Assembly: GCA_021776735.1 (NCBI GenBank)
Contig: JAJFFH010000057.1
Coordinates: 1 to 64,000, forward strand
Origin: Planctomycetota bacterium
GTDB lineage: Bacteria > Planctomycetota > PLA2
DNA length: 64,000 bases
Reading direction: 5' to 3'
The translations under genes and the position numbers were made by a program. Below the pieces are notes generated by a model that saw only the letters and a list, made by a program, of their open reading frames with translations, was not told the origin of the DNA and did not search any database. This document shows positions 55,023 to 64,000 of this stretch, one piece after another (within the stretch, counting starts at the first letter, position 1; each line of letters starts with the position of its first letter).

Positions 55023-56318
55023 TCAGGCTTCGCCCGCTCGTTCGAGGAGCCAGTCGGCGAGCTCCTCGAGACGGGCGAAGTAGTCCTCGCCCGGGTGGTC
55101 GTTTTCGAGTTGGTCCTGGAGCAGCGCGATCGCGCCCTCCTGGTCGTCCGCGGCCCAGCGGCACTCCGCGATCCGGGGCCGGACCTGCCGGGGATCGGCG
55201 CCCGCCGCCAGAGCCGAGTCGTATGCCTGCTCGGCGCCGGCGGGGTCGGAAAGTCCGTGCTGGAGCAGCGCGCCGAGACCGAAGGCGGGCAGGAACGAGC
55301 GCTCGCCCGCGTCCATCGCCTCGCGGTACAGATCGGCCGCCTGCTCCAGATGCGCCGGATCCTGCCCCGAGTGGTAGTGGTGCACGCGCGCACGCTCGTA
55401 CGCCGGACCGTTGCGGGCGGTGGTTTCGAGCCAGGTCGCCTGGAGTTCGCGGGCTTCTGACGTGTCGGCGAACAGGACGCGGAGCAGTTGGCCGGACGGG
55501 GTGAAGAGTTGGAGCCGGACTTCGGGCGGGCCGCCAAACGGCAAGTCAAGGACGGCGATATTCCCGTCGCTCAGGGTGGCGACATCGTACGGACCGTAGA
55601 CCTGGCCGGGATCCTCCCCCGCATGCACCGACCAGCCGTCGAACGTGCCGTCTGCCGCGAGCCGCGCGACACCATACGCCTCGTGGTCCTCCTCGGTCTC
55701 CGGCGCCAGCAGGAGCAGCGCGCCCCCGAACCTGTCGCGCACGAGCCGCACGGGCCGCTTTATGTCCGGGTGCAGCTCGACATCACCGGCGTACTCGCCC
55801 GCGAGCGTGAAACGGCGAATCGCCCCGGCGTCGGTCTCCGCAGCCCAAATCTCGTCGCCGATGCGGGCGAGCCCCTGGACACGACGCCAGCCGCCGGGGC
55901 GCGGGATGGAACGCTCGTAGGCGCCGTCTTGCGAAAAGACCTGCAAGCCGTGGCGCGCGTACTCGCCGCCGCACGCCACGAACAGACGGTCTTCGCACGG
56001 CAAGACATCGCAGACCTCGCTCAAGACCCCTTCGTCATCCTGCGCGGGCAGCCCGGGGTTGGGCAATCGGCCGATGCGCCCGCGCGGGGTCCCGTCCAGC
56101 CCGAAACGGCGCAGGTACCGATGTTTGGAATCGGCCAGCAACAAGCCATCGGCACCATCCATGGCGCACGCGGCGATATGAACGTCGTCCGGCACAAACG
56201 GCGCCAGCCCGAACACCCGCAGGGCAGCCCCGGTGTCGGCGTCGAACGACACGACAGACCCCTGGACCGCCACAAAGTGGATCCGATCCGAAGCATCGAT
56301 CGCCAGTCCGCCGAACAT
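55023..56318 (-). CDS. NHL-like beta-propeller protein with C-terminal TPR region
   Basis: A 431-residue protein. The first 300 residues are propeller blades (LAIDASDRIHFVAVQGSVVS FDADTGAALRVFG, DGLLLADSKHRYLRRFGLDG, SLSDGNIAVLDLPFGGPPEV-like), matching NHL/6-bladed propeller domains that bind proteins or act in metabolism. Residues from about 305 contain TPR-like helices (RARVHHYHSGQDPAHLEQAA DLYREAM; GLGALLQHGLSDPAGAEQAY DSAL). No signal peptide is seen, so it may be cytoplasmic or the start may be upstream. The gene IAVLD codons include a motif core at 55550-55560. It is 49 bases before rpmG. Confidence 0.7.
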   Translation of the reverse strand: MFGGLAIDASDRIHFVAVQGSVVSFDADTGAALRVFGLAPFVPDDVHIAACAMDGADGLLLADSKHRYLRRFGLDGTPRGRIGRLPNPGLPAQDDEGVLSEVCDVLPCEDRLFVACGGEYARHGLQVFSQDGAYERSIPRPGGWRRVQGLARIGDEIWAAETDAGAIRRFTLAGEYAGDVELHPDIKRPVRLVRDRFGGALLLLAPETEEDHEAYGVARLAADGTFDGWSVHAGEDPGQVYGPYDVATLSDGNIAVLDLPFGGPPEVRLQLFTPSGQLLRVLFADTSEARELQATWLETTARNGPAYERARVHHYHSGQDPAHLEQAADLYREAMDAGERSFLPAFGLGALLQHGLSDPAGAEQAYDSALAAGADPRQVRPRIAECRWAADDQEGAIALLQDQLENDHPGEDYFARLEELADWLLERAGEA

Positions 56319-56398
56319 TCAGGCGATGGTACCGGATCGGGCGAGGGTCGCGCACGGCGAGCTTGCCGCGCCGGCACGAAGGGGCCAACACTGATCGG

Positions 56399-56980
56399 CT
56401 ACTCGTCCGACGCGCGCGAATTCGGCTTGAACTTCGGGATGCCGCCGCAGATCGTGCTCGTCGCGCTGCTGAGCCCGCCGGCCTTGACCGGAACAAGGCC
56501 TGAGATCAACCCTCCGTGTCCCGAGCTATGGACGATTTTGTCGTGCCAAAGCACGCGGCCTGACGCGCGATCGACCAGGCGGGCGGACAGCTCAATCTTG
56601 AAATGGTTGCCCATGACGAAGTACCGGTGCGACGCGTCTTCCAGGAACACGGCCATCGTGGCATCGGCTCCGGGGTTGCCTAAACCCGCGAGACGCGTCG
56701 CCGACATCTGCTGGACCGCAAACGGATCCACATTCGCCAGCGTCGAACCCACGACTTCGTAGCCCCGCCGCTCCAGTTTCTTGATCAGTGGACGCCGAAG
56801 CCCCGACTCGAGATCGAGTTTGGTCGTGGGATCCGCACGCACGTCCTGAATCGGCAGCAACGCAATCGTACGGACCCCGGCCGCTGCGTAGTCGTCGGCC
56901 ACATAAAGCGGTTTGTAGGTTGCACAGCCGCAAAACACAACGGCGGCGAGGAACATGCGGAATCGGGATCGGGTCATCAT
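56399..56980 (-). CDS. GNA1162-like lipoprotein
   Basis: A 193-residue lipoprotein with lipobox MFLAAVVFCGCATYKPLYVA. The body has VRTIALLPIQDVRADPTTKL DLESGLRRPLIKKLERRGYE VV, then MAVFLEDASHRYFVMGNHF KIELSARLVDRASGRVLWHD. These match the GNA1162/CsgG-related family of outer-membrane lipoproteins, thought to act in envelope assembly. It overlaps the preceding lipoprotein gene by 4 bases (ATGA), so the two are coupled. The C-terminus ends IPKFKPNSRASDE. There are no neighbouring curli or export genes. Confidence 0.7.
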   Translation of the reverse strand: MMTRSRFRMFLAAVVFCGCATYKPLYVADDYAAAGVRTIALLPIQDVRADPTTKLDLESGLRRPLIKKLERRGYEVVGSTLANVDPFAVQQMSATRLAGLGNPGADATMAVFLEDASHRYFVMGNHFKIELSARLVDRASGRVLWHDKIVHSSGHGGLISGLVPVKAGGLSSATSTICGGIPKFKPNSRASDE

Positions 56981-57567
56981 CGGCCTGCCTTCTCTTTGGA
57001 ATTCGTGGAAAAAATGAGGTTGTTCACGGCCCTCTTGATCCGCTGAGCCGTGGGCGCGCCACGCCAGAGCACCTGCCGACGCCAGAGGCGCCGGCCATCC
57101 GCAGCGAAGACCACGATCGTCAGGATGGTCGTGTGGGTACTGGCCCAGATCTGTCCGGTGTTCGGGTTCCAGCCGCCACCGCGCCCGATCTTGCCCGTCA
57201 GCGCTGCCGCGCAGGTCACCCGGCCCGGACTCGATGAGGCCGGCGTGCTCCGAACCGTCTCGGCGAGCGTCAAGTGGATTGCCGAGTTGGGGGGACCGGC
57301 CACGGATTCAGCCGCGATCCCGAGTTCGTCAAGCCGCGCGAGCAGCGCGGTCCGCAACGCAGCGACCGCATCGGATGCGCGGTCGGTCTTCGGAGCGCGT
57401 CGGCCCGTGCGGACGTCCACGAACTCGGCATTCGGTTCGAACACCCGAATAGAGGCGACGCCCGGAAACTCGTCGGGACCGGCGCGCCCACGTTCCAGCA
57501 CAACAGGCCGAGCCCCACATCCGAACAAGGAGGCGGCCACGAAGAGGATCGATGTCACTCGTTGCAT
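56977..57567 (-). CDS. Lipoprotein of unknown function
   Basis: A 196-residue lipoprotein, start ATG 57567 giving MQRVTSILFVAASLFGCGARP with a lipobox Cys at about residue 17. It carries GVASIRVFEPNAEFVDVRTG RRAPKTDRASDAVAAL, then LTLAETVRSTPASSSPGRVT CAAALTG and ILTIVVFAADGRRLWRRQVL W. The pattern is similar to GNA1162-like and Lpp-DUF4410-type lipoproteins. Its stop overlaps the next lipoprotein start by 4 bases, so both likely function together. Exact family not decided. Confidence 0.6.
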   Translation of the reverse strand: MQRVTSILFVAASLFGCGARPVVLERGRAGPDEFPGVASIRVFEPNAEFVDVRTGRRAPKTDRASDAVAALRTALLARLDELGIAAESVAGPPNSAIHLTLAETVRSTPASSSPGRVTCAAALTGKIGRGGGWNPNTGQIWASTHTTILTIVVFAADGRRLWRRQVLWRGAPTAQRIKRAVNNLIFSTNSKEKAGR

Positions 57568-57738
57568 TACGAGCCGGATCGTAGGTCCCGTGAACGCTGT
57601 CAAGTCGGTTGGTGTGCGGATGCGCGCACGCAGCCGGCCGCTCGCGTAACGGGCGGGCCCAACGAGTCGGCCGTGTGAGTTTGGATCCTCTATTCGCCGT
57701 CGCGCGCTTGGGGCGCCCGCGGGTTATTCTCACACCTC

Positions 57739-58347
57739 ATGCAGGCGGTGCTCTTCGATATGGATGGGACGCTGGTCGATACCATCGGGCGTTGGGTCGG
57801 GGCTTATCTCGCGTCGTTGGCCGACTACGGCATCGTCTGGACCGAGGCCGAGTTCCTGGAACGGGTCTACGCGCCGAATCGGCCGATGCTCGTGGTCCTT
57901 GCCGAGTTGGGGATCGACGACACCGAGACCTTTCGCACGCGCCGGGACGACCACTATTGCGAGCTGCTTCGGGGTGCCGAGCTCTGGCTGCCGGGCGCGC
58001 GCGAGGTGCTCTTGCGCATGCGTCCACGCAAGGTCGGCATCGTTACTACGGCATGGCGCCGGTACTACGACGTAATCGATCAAGCGCACGGCCTGACCAC
58101 ACTCGTCGATACGGTGGTGACCATCGACGCGGCTCCCGGTCGCGGCAAGCCCGACCCGTTGACACTGCTCATGGGCGCCCGAGAGCTTGGCGTGGCACCT
58201 GAGGACTGCCTGTACGTCGGGGACCAACCGTTCGACGTCGCGGGCGCCCGCAACGCCGGCATGAAGAGCTGTCTCGTGCCTCAAGCGCACACCCCCGACG
58301 GGATCGAGGCGGACTTGGTCCTCGCGTCGCTGGAAGAGTTAACGTAG
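57739..58347 (+). CDS. HAD-superfamily phosphatase (PGP/beta-PGM-like)
   Basis: A 202-residue hydrolase. Motif I is VLFDMDGTLVDTIGRW with the nucleophile Asp, motif II is KVGIVTTAWRRYYDVI (Thr), motif III/IV are GKPDPLTLLMGARELG and CLYVGDQPFDVAGARNAGM. This is HAD subfamily IA, like phosphoglycolate phosphatase. Substrate is uncertain. The TATTCT box 8 bases before ATG suggests a near-leaderless promoter. It runs into the DUF2314-like gene on the other strand, tail to tail with 9 bases of overlap. Confidence 0.9.
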   Translation: MQAVLFDMDGTLVDTIGRWVGAYLASLADYGIVWTEAEFLERVYAPNRPMLVVLAELGIDDTETFRTRRDDHYCELLRGAELWLPGAREVLLRMRPRKVGIVTTAWRRYYDVIDQAHGLTTLVDTVVTIDAAPGRGKPDPLTLLMGARELGVAPEDCLYVGDQPFDVAGARNAGMKSCLVPQAHTPDGIEADLVLASLEELT

Positions 58348-58734
58348 GCCGCGCACGCGGCGGACCTGGCGGGCGAACTTCGCCCCGTACTCTTCCTCGA
58401 TGCTGTCCAACGGCGGCTCGGTCGCGTCGATGACGTGCTCCGGGCCGAAGACCACGCGATCGCCCTTCCAGATCGGCCCATCCGCCTGTTCGACGAAAGC
58501 GGGCGTGTTGGCAAGCGCACCGGAGTAGGACTCACCCCCGCCGCCGATCACGACGACCCACATCCGTTCGACATCTCCCGTTGCGAAAACGAACAGGAGC
58601 TGCGCCGCGTCCCCCAAGCGCAGGCCCTTGCGAACGTGGCGAGGGGGAATCTGAAACGTCTTCGGATGGGCTTCGTGGCGCGCCTCGCCCGATTCGAGCT
58701 TCCAGCCGGACGACGGGGACTCGCTGTTAGCCAC
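58339..58734 (-). CDS. DUF2314-like protein
   Basis: A 131-residue protein. TFQIPPRHVRKGLRLGDAAQ LLFVF, VERMWVVVIGGGGESYSGAL ANTP and WKGDRVVFGPEHVIDATEP fit the DUF2314 (YegJ-like) pattern: a W-V-x-V strand, a Y-x-G-x-L-x-N loop, and a GD-x-V-x-F end. It overlaps the MeaB gene by 8 bases, so it ends the acyl-CoA mutase operon. Its role there is unknown. Nine bases of its 3-prime end overlap the HAD gene, which is on the other strand. Confidence 0.6.
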   Translation of the reverse strand: MANSESPSSGWKLESGEARHEAHPKTFQIPPRHVRKGLRLGDAAQLLFVFATGDVERMWVVVIGGGGESYSGALANTPAFVEQADGPIWKGDRVVFGPEHVIDATEPPLDSIEEEYGAKFARQVRRVRGLR

Positions 58735-59701
58735 GGCCAGCTCCGAAGATCCGGAGCAACTCGTCGGCGAGTTGCGCGGGCGGGCGTTCGCCGGTCATCG
58801 CGGCGCGTTCTGCTTCGGCGAGGCGCGTCTGCACTTCGGGGTGGTTCTTGAACGCTTCGCGGAGCCGTTCGTCGATCAGGCTCCAGAGCCACCTTTTGCG
58901 CTGGCTCTTGCGGCGGCCTTCGATATCGACCGCTTCTTGGTGCTCTTCGACGGTTTGCCACAGCTCGTCGAGGCCTGCGCCCGTCTTCGCGCTGATGGTC
59001 ATCGCGCGTGGCTTCCAGTTCTTGTTGCGGGGGCGGAGGTAGTGCAACGCAGCGGCGTAGTCCGCGCACGCAGCTTTGGCGGCGGTCGCGCCGTCGCCGT
59101 CCGCCTTGTTGACCGCGATCAGGTCGGCGACCTCGACGATGCCGCGCTTGATGCCCTGTAGTTCATCGCCCGCGCCGGGGAGCATCAGCAGACAGAAGAA
59201 ATCCACCATGTCGGCAACCACGGTCTCGGACTGGCCGACGCCCATGGTCTCGACCAGCACGATGTCGAAGCCCGCGGCTTCACACATGAGCATCGACTCG
59301 CGCGTGCGTCGGGCGACGCCGCCGAGGCTCTGCGCGCTCGGGCTCGGCCGGATGTAGGCTGCGTCGTGTTGCGCGAGCTGGTCCATGCGGCTCTTGTCGC
59401 CCAAAATGCTGCCGCCGGACACGCTGCTCGACGGATCGACCGCCAGGACAGCGACGCGATGGCCCTCGCCAACGAGCTTGAGGCCCAAAGCCTCGATGAA
59501 CGTGCTCTTGCCCACCCCGGGCACACCGGAGATGCCTACGCGCACCGCGCCATCGGTATCGGGTAGCAACCGCTGCAGGAGTTCCTGGGCCTGGTCCCGT
59601 TGCTGCGAGGACGTGCTCTCGATCAGCGTGATCGCGCGCGCCAGCACCGCGCGCTCACCCGCGCGCACGCCATCGACGTACGAATCGATCGGCGGCGTCA
59701 T
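58727..59701 (-). CDS. meaB: MeaB-type G-protein chaperone of methylmalonyl-CoA mutase
   Basis: A 324-residue GTPase that protects and gates B12 loading of the mutase. Walker A is [20 protein letters not shown], with [24 protein letters not shown], then [23 protein letters not shown] (switch III) and IAVNKADGD (NKxD guanine specificity). The C-terminal dimerisation arm is [22 protein letters not shown]. Its ATG overlaps the mutase stop by 4 bases (ATGA). This gene order, mutase then meaB, supports its assignment. The longer frame upstream of 59701 lies inside the mutase gene and was rejected. Confidence 0.95.
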   Translation of the reverse strand: MTPPIDSYVDGVRAGERAVLARAITLIESTSSQQRDQAQELLQRLLPDTDGAVRVGISGVPGVGKSTFIEALGLKLVGEGHRVAVLAVDPSSSVSGGSILGDKSRMDQLAQHDAAYIRPSPSAQSLGGVARRTRESMLMCEAAGFDIVLVETMGVGQSETVVADMVDFFCLLMLPGAGDELQGIKRGIVEVADLIAVNKADGDGATAAKAACADYAAALHYLRPRNKNWKPRAMTISAKTGAGLDELWQTVEEHQEAVDIEGRRKSQRKRWLWSLIDERLREAFKNHPEVQTRLAEAERAAMTGERPPAQLADELLRIFGAGRG

Positions 59702-61812
59702 AACTCCAACAGGTCCAGCACGTCGCCCGCCGCGTCCGCGATGACCGTACCCGGGCCGAAGATCGCAACCGCACCGGCAGCGCGCAACGCGTCGTGATCC
59801 TGCGGCGGCACGACGCCGCCCACAACAACGAGGATGTCGCCGCGGCCCAGACGTTCGAGTTCGGTGCGCAACTCCGGCACCAGCGTCAGGTGCCCGGCCG
59901 CGAGCGAGCTGACGCCCACGACGTGCACGTCGTTTTCCGCGGCCTGGCGCGCGGTCTCGCCGGGGGTTTGAAACAGCGAACCGATATCGACGTCGAAGCC
60001 GAGGTCGGCGAACGCGGAGGCGATCACTTTTTGGCCGCGGTCGTGCCCATCCTGGCCCATCTTCGCCACGAGCAACCGAGGTCGCCGTCCGTTTGCTGTC
60101 TCGAAACGCTCTACGCGCGTCCGGATCCGTTCGACCGCATCGCCGTCCATTTCCGCACTGTACACTCCCGTCACCGCACGAACCGTCGCCCGATGCCGCC
60201 CCCAGACCCCCTCCAGTGCCGCCGACATCTCGCCGACGGTCGCCATCGCCCGCGCCGCCGCCACCGCCCAAGCCAACAAGTTGCCCTCGCCGCTCTCCGC
60301 GCACAACGACAATCCGTCCAGCGCCGCGGTCACGGAAGCGTCGTTCCGCGTCGAACGCAAGTGCGTCAGCCGCGCGACCTGCGCCGCCCGCACCTTCTCG
60401 TTGTCTACCGTCAGAACGTCTACCGGATCCTCAACCGCGGGCCGATACCGGTTCACGCCGACGATCACCTGGCGCCCGGAATCGATGCGCGCCTGCGCGC
60501 GTGCCGCGGCCTCCTCGATGCGCAGCTTGGGCAGCCCCGACTCGATCGCGCGTGTCATGCCGCCGAGCTCGTCGATTTCGGCCACGTGCGCCGCCGCCCG
60601 CGCCTCCAGGTCCGCCGTCAGCCGTTCGACGTAGTAGCTGCCGCCCCACGGATCGACGTGCGAGCACAGCCCGGCCTCATGCTGGAGCTGGAGCTGCGTG
60701 TTGCGCGCGATCCGCGCCGAGACATCCGTCGGCAGCGCGAGCGCCTCGTCGAACGAGTTCGTGTGCAGCGACTGCGTGCCGCCGAATGTCGCCGCCATCG
60801 CCTCGACGCACGTGCGGACGATGTTGTTGTACGGATCCTGCGCCGTCAACGACCAGCCCGATGTCTGGCAATGGGTCCGCAACATCAGCGATTTCGGATC
60901 GGACGGCGAGAACCGCTCGCCCATCCACGTCGCCCAGAGCCGTCGCGCCGCGCGCAGCTTCGCGATCTCCATGAAAAAGTCCATGCCGGTCGCGAAGAAA
61001 AACGAAATGCGCGGCGCGAACGCATCGACCGCCAGCCCCGCGTCAACCCCGGCGCGCACGTACTCGAGCCCATCCGCCAGCGTGTACGCCAGCTCGAGAT
61101 CGCACGTCGCGCCGGCCTCCTGCATGTGGTAGCCGGAAACGGAAATCGAATTGAAACGCGGCATGTTCGCCGACGTGAACCGGAAAATGTCCGCCACGAT
61201 CCGCATCGACGCCGCCGGCGGATAGATGTACGTGTTGCGGACCATGAACTCCTTCAACACGTCGTTTTGAATCGTCCCGCGCAACTTCGCCGGCTCGACC
61301 CCCTGCTCCTCCGCCGCCACGATGTAGAGCGCAAGAATCGGCAGCACGGCACCGTTCATGGTCATCGACACGCTCATCTCGTCGAGCGGAATCCCATCAA
61401 ACAGGATGCGCATGTCGAGCAGCGAGTCGATCGCCACCCCCGCCATGCCGACGTCACCCTTCACGCGCGGATGGTCCGAATCGTAGCCGCGGTGCGTCGC
61501 CAGATCGAAGGCGATCGACAACCCCTTCTGCCCCGCCTCCAGGTTGCGCCGGTAAAACGCGTTCGACTCCTCCGCGGTCGAAAACCCCGCGTACTGCCGA
61601 ATCGTCCACGGCCGCTGCATGTACATCGTCGGGTACGGCCCGCGCAAGAACGGCGGCTGCCCGGCGGACTGATCCACGTCGAGTTCTTCGATGTGTGAAG
61701 CCGAGTAAAGCGTACGGACGGCGATGCCCTCGGGGGTCTGGGAGACGTCGCCGTCCGTTTGCTGTCTCCGGGGTGTGATCGCCAGGATGTCGTCGATGGG
61801 CGGCAGCTTCAC
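59698..61812 (-). CDS. mutB: Methylmalonyl-CoA mutase large subunit
   Basis: A 704-residue B12-dependent mutase, converting (R)-methylmalonyl-CoA to succinyl-CoA. GTG start 61812 gives [16 protein letters not shown]-barrel motifs are [25 protein letters not shown] and [20 protein letters not shown]. The B12 domain has [23 protein letters not shown], the DxHxxG B12-binding motif, then [14 protein letters not shown] and GVVPPQD. The N-terminal segment contains [20 protein letters not shown], where two copies of the dispersed motif lie in opposite directions. Overlaps the MutA-like gene by GTGA and meaB by ATGA. Assignment as MutB rests on the small subunit upstream. Confidence 0.95.
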   Translation of the reverse strand: MKLPPIDDILAITPRRQQTDGDVSQTPEGIAVRTLYSASHIEELDVDQSAGQPPFLRGPYPTMYMQRPWTIRQYAGFSTAEESNAFYRRNLEAGQKGLSIAFDLATHRGYDSDHPRVKGDVGMAGVAIDSLLDMRILFDGIPLDEMSVSMTMNGAVLPILALYIVAAEEQGVEPAKLRGTIQNDVLKEFMVRNTYIYPPAASMRIVADIFRFTSANMPRFNSISVSGYHMQEAGATCDLELAYTLADGLEYVRAGVDAGLAVDAFAPRISFFFATGMDFFMEIAKLRAARRLWATWMGERFSPSDPKSLMLRTHCQTSGWSLTAQDPYNNIVRTCVEAMAATFGGTQSLHTNSFDEALALPTDVSARIARNTQLQLQHEAGLCSHVDPWGGSYYVERLTADLEARAAAHVAEIDELGGMTRAIESGLPKLRIEEAAARAQARIDSGRQVIVGVNRYRPAVEDPVDVLTVDNEKVRAAQVARLTHLRSTRNDASVTAALDGLSLCAESGEGNLLAWAVAAARAMATVGEMSAALEGVWGRHRATVRAVTGVYSAEMDGDAVERIRTRVERFETANGRRPRLLVAKMGQDGHDRGQKVIASAFADLGFDVDIGSLFQTPGETARQAAENDVHVVGVSSLAAGHLTLVPELRTELERLGRGDILVVVGGVVPPQDHDALRAAGAVAIFGPGTVIADAAGDVLDLLEL
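60080..60097 (-). repeat. Dispersed 18-bp motif copy in mutB
   Basis: 16 of 18, in a frame other than QTDGD. It encodes TANGRRPR just before the B12 domain. Confidence 0.7.
61709..61763. repeat. Inverted pair of the dispersed motif in the mutB N-terminus
   Basis: 61709-61726 (16 of 18, plus direction) and 61746-61763 (17 of 18, minus direction) face each other around a 19-base spacer. The minus copy encodes QTDGD and the other encodes IAVRT. Confidence 0.8.
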
Positions 61813-63185
61813 GGTGCTTCCCCCTCCTGAGCTAGTTTCTCCAGCGTCGCCACGACGTCGCAACCGCGAAAAATCGAGGCGCCGAGACCCGGCAGCTCGA
61901 CCTGTCCGGCCAGCACGATCTTGCGCGCGCCGGCGGCCCGGAGTTCCTCGACCTGTGCGGGTGTGTAGGCAGCGTCGGCACCACAGAGGCACGCGACCGC
62001 GTCCTTCGGGTCGTCGACGAATTCGGCGCCGCTGATCCGAAAGAAGTTGCGCGCGAAATCGAGGCGGGGCTTGTGCTCGCGCAGCGGACCGAGCGTGCGC
62101 AAATGCACGCGCAGGGGCGGGTGGTCCCGCAGCGCCTCGAACTCGCGCGCGTCGCGCAGGCCGTCTTCCGGCGGTGCGGGAGCGCGTTCGAGTAGCGGCG
62201 TGGTATCGGGGAACTCGCTGACGCCGGTGATCGGCAGCTTGCGCGTGCGCAGCCGCTGGTCGCGATGGGCCTGATAGTGCTCGTCGAGAGTGAACGTTTC
62301 GAGTCCGCCGTGGTCCTCGATACGGCGCAGATGCGCCCAGGCCAAGAGCACGAGCTCTCGGGCACGGCTCTCGATGGCCGGCGCGCCGCCCGCGGGATCG
62401 GCCACGCGCCCGAGGTGCGCTTCCTGGTGCAGGATCGAGTGCGTGTTGCGCGCGAGCCGGCGGCCCCGTTCGGACGGCTCCCCCAGCGCGGTGTCAAACG
62501 GCAGGACCGTGATGACATCGGCGCCGGCGATCCCCGCGGCCAGCGCCTGCGTCGTCGCCCGCATCACGTTGACGTGCGGATCGGCCTTGGTCAGCGTGCG
62601 CCACGACGTGACCGAGTGCACGAACGCCGGCGATTGTTCCCCTGGGTCATCCTGCCGTTGGCAGATACCGGCGTGCAGGAGCCGCAGCGCCTTGATCTTC
62701 GCGATGCCATCGACGATGCGCCGCTCGCCTTCGAGGCGATACGTGACGTGACGCTTCGCGGCCTCGTCGCCCATCGCCCGGCACACGTGCAGAAAACCCG
62801 CCAGCGCCACGGCGATCTCCAGTTCCGGCGGCGCGCCGCGGCGATGTTCCGGAGCCGTCGAGACCGTGACCGCGCGGCCATCGAAGTCCGCGAGCTTCGC
62901 GAGCTCCTCGGACGAGACCTCGCGCGGATCCGCGCCAAGCACGCAGTCCTTCGGCGCCCATTGCGCAACAGCAAGGGCGTCCGCACCGGGCTCGAGCAGC
63001 ACCAACGTCTCCGGCACCGGGTCGAATCGCGTCGCTCTGCGTACCCACGCCGCGTCCATGCCGTTGTCGCGGTCTTCGGCCAAGAGTGCGGCGTCGGGTG
63101 CGTGGTACAGCGGCGCCTTTTTCCAGGCGTTGGCGGCGCCCCCGCCCCCCCCGATACCACCGTTTCTGGTCGGACCGGTGCCCAC
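61809..63185 (-). CDS. mutA: Methylmalonyl-CoA mutase small-subunit-like protein
   Basis: A 458-residue protein from GTG 63185 (TAGTG overlap with the preceding mutase). The catalytic small subunit keeps the barrel-like part ([75 protein letters not shown]) and a degenerate B12-like end ([30 protein letters not shown]). It lacks the DxHxxG. Its N-terminus has [20 protein letters not shown], from the G-tract at 63138-63152. In two-subunit mutases the small subunit is non-catalytic and structural. MutA is the best match, with moderate divergence. Confidence 0.85.
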   Translation of the reverse strand: MGTGPTRNGGIGGGGGAANAWKKAPLYHAPDAALLAEDRDNGMDAAWVRRATRFDPVPETLVLLEPGADALAVAQWAPKDCVLGADPREVSSEELAKLADFDGRAVTVSTAPEHRRGAPPELEIAVALAGFLHVCRAMGDEAAKRHVTYRLEGERRIVDGIAKIKALRLLHAGICQRQDDPGEQSPAFVHSVTSWRTLTKADPHVNVMRATTQALAAGIAGADVITVLPFDTALGEPSERGRRLARNTHSILHQEAHLGRVADPAGGAPAIESRARELVLLAWAHLRRIEDHGGLETFTLDEHYQAHRDQRLRTRKLPITGVSEFPDTTPLLERAPAPPEDGLRDAREFEALRDHPPLRVHLRTLGPLREHKPRLDFARNFFRISGAEFVDDPKDAVACLCGADAAYTPAQVEELRAAGARKIVLAGQVELPGLGASIFRGCDVVATLEKLAQEGEAP

Positions 63186-64000
63186 TACATGTTCCGGCGG
63201 TACTGACCGCCGACCTGGTAGAGCGCTTGCGAGATCTGGCCCAGCGAACACGTCTTGCACGCCTCGAGCAGCCGCTCGAAGACGTTGCCGTTTTGGACGG
63301 CGGTCTCCCGGAGGGCTCGCAGCGCGTCCGGCGTCGAGGCGCGGTTGCGCTCGTGGAACGCGCGTAGCGATCCGATCGCGTAGTCCTTTTCCTCCTGCGT
63401 AGAGCGGATCACTTCGTCGGGGACGATCGTCGGCGAGCCGTGTTCGTCGAGGAAAGTGTTGACGCCGACGATCGGCAGCTTGCCGCTGTGCTTGAGCGAC
63501 TCGTAGTAGTGCGACTCGTCCTGGATGCGACCGCGCTGGTACATGCGCTCCATCGCGCCGAGCACGCCGCCGCGCTCCGAAAGCGAACGGAACTCCTTGA
63601 GCACCGCTTGTTCGACGAGGTCGGTCAGCTCCTCGATGACGAAAGCCCCCTGGAGCGGGTTTTCGTTTATCGAGAGGCCGAGTTCCTTGTTGATGATGTG
63701 CTGGATCGCCATCGCGCGGCGCACCGACTCCTCGGTCGGGGTCGTGATCGCCTCGTCGTAGGCGTTGGTGTGCAGCGAGTTGCAGTTGTCGTAGAGCGCG
63801 TACAGCGCCTGCAGCGTCGTGCGGATGTCGTTGAACGCGATTTCTTGCGCGTGGAGGCTGCGGCCGCTGGTCTGGATGTGGTACTTGAGCTTTTGCGAGC
63901 GCTCGTTGCCGCCGTATTTGCGCTTGACCGCCTTGGCCCAGATGCGCCGCGCGACCCGACCGATGACGCAGTACTCCGGATCGAGCCCGTTGCTAAAGAA
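63185..64000 (-). CDS. Acyl-CoA mutase (IcmF/methylmalonyl-CoA mutase-like), C-terminal part
   Basis: This gene runs off the right edge; about 271 residues are visible. [40 protein letters not shown] and [60 protein letters not shown] are the core of the IcmF-like or mutase TIM barrel. [21 protein letters not shown] and [20 protein letters not shown] follow, ending GQYRRNM. IcmF proteins are fused B12-domain, G-protein and mutase enzymes acting on isobutyryl-CoA; the part that would prove this lies outside the window. It is the first visible gene of the mutase operon. Confidence 0.9.
   Translation of the reverse strand, partial: FFSNGLDPEYCVIGRVARRIWAKAVKRKYGGNERSQKLKYHIQTSGRSLHAQEIAFNDIRTTLQALYALYDNCNSLHTNAYDEAITTPTEESVRRAMAIQHIINKELGLSINENPLQGAFVIEELTDLVEQAVLKEFRSLSERGGVLGAMERMYQRGRIQDESHYYESLKHSGKLPIVGVNTFLDEHGSPTIVPDEVIRSTQEEKDYAIGSLRAFHERNRASTPDALRALRETAVQNGNVFERLLEACKTCSLGQISQALYQVGGQYRRNM

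Noticed and set aside
59094..59111. Motif-like TCGCCGTCCGCCTTG in meaB
   Set aside because: It encodes the conserved NKADGD guanine-specificity region and matches at only about 13 of 18 positions.

Overview
This 64-kb window is high-GC, gene-dense bacterial chromosome with mostly short intergenic gaps. Its protein content suggests a planctomycete-like organism (inference; no 16S or ribosomal operon is present to settle it). The hints are several HEAT/armadillo-like proteins with signal peptides, a secreted HEAT plus von Willebrand A protein, a very large FG-GAP/ASPIC-UnbV protein, a protein with 14 EF-hand loops, a pilus-type protein with YTV-like tandem repeats, small c-type cytochromes (CTICH, CSSCH), and SpoIIE, STAS and MoxR regulators.

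Layout. 1-460: start of a four-helix-bundle (S23-like) gene, a perfect hairpin and G-rich tandem repeats. 461-7118: HEAT, VOC, VWA, thioredoxin-like, decayed serpin, C39-peptidase membrane protein and a PIN-domain relic. 7155-9303: isocitrate dehydrogenase and two STAS proteins. 9300-16996: a tightly overlapping efflux operon (tetR, tolC, two adaptors, RND pump, STAS) with two palindromic TetR-type operators. 17284-22304: Bax-inhibitor-1 protein, a 348-bp MITE-like element, HEAT, C45 peptidase and TPR proteins. 22468-29311: methyltransferase and a prepilin cluster. 29627-36832: glyA, a winged-helix protein, a K+ channel with RCK domain, a porin, two cytochromes and an AsmA-like protein. 36833-38010: a second repeat-rich S23 cassette, clearly related to the one at the left edge. 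38011-47679: DUF1697, DUF3224, EF-hand, FG-GAP, ferritin-like and secreted metalloprotease-like genes. 47802-52724: GAF-SpoIIE phosphatase, DUF983, MoxR and an enhancer-binding-type regulator. 53030-57567: a small basic protein, RluA-type synthase, deoC, rpmG, a beta-propeller/TPR protein and two lipoproteins. 57739-64000: HAD hydrolase and a B12-dependent acyl-CoA mutase operon (mutase C-terminus, MutA-like, MutB, MeaB, DUF2314-like).

The strongest unexplained signal is a dispersed 18-bp sequence, AGCAAACGGACGGCGATG, present in both orientations. I count 13 copies matching at 16 or more of 18 positions, plus about nine more with only the 11-bp core. Copies lie between genes, at gene starts, as inverted pairs, and inside at least four genes, where they are always read as the peptide Gln-Thr-Asp-Gly-Asp. 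This resembles DNA-uptake-sequence or small in-frame palindromic-element behaviour, and I know of no described family with this sequence. A second recurring signal is a G-tract of the form GGGGGGCG(CG)GGGGGC inside linker regions of otherwise unrelated genes. A third is the S23/hairpin/repeat cassette that occurs twice, 37 kb apart.

Many neighbouring genes overlap by 4 bases (ATGA or GTGA), implying translational coupling. Several genes have a -10-like hexamer 6-8 bases before the start codon, suggesting leaderless transcripts.
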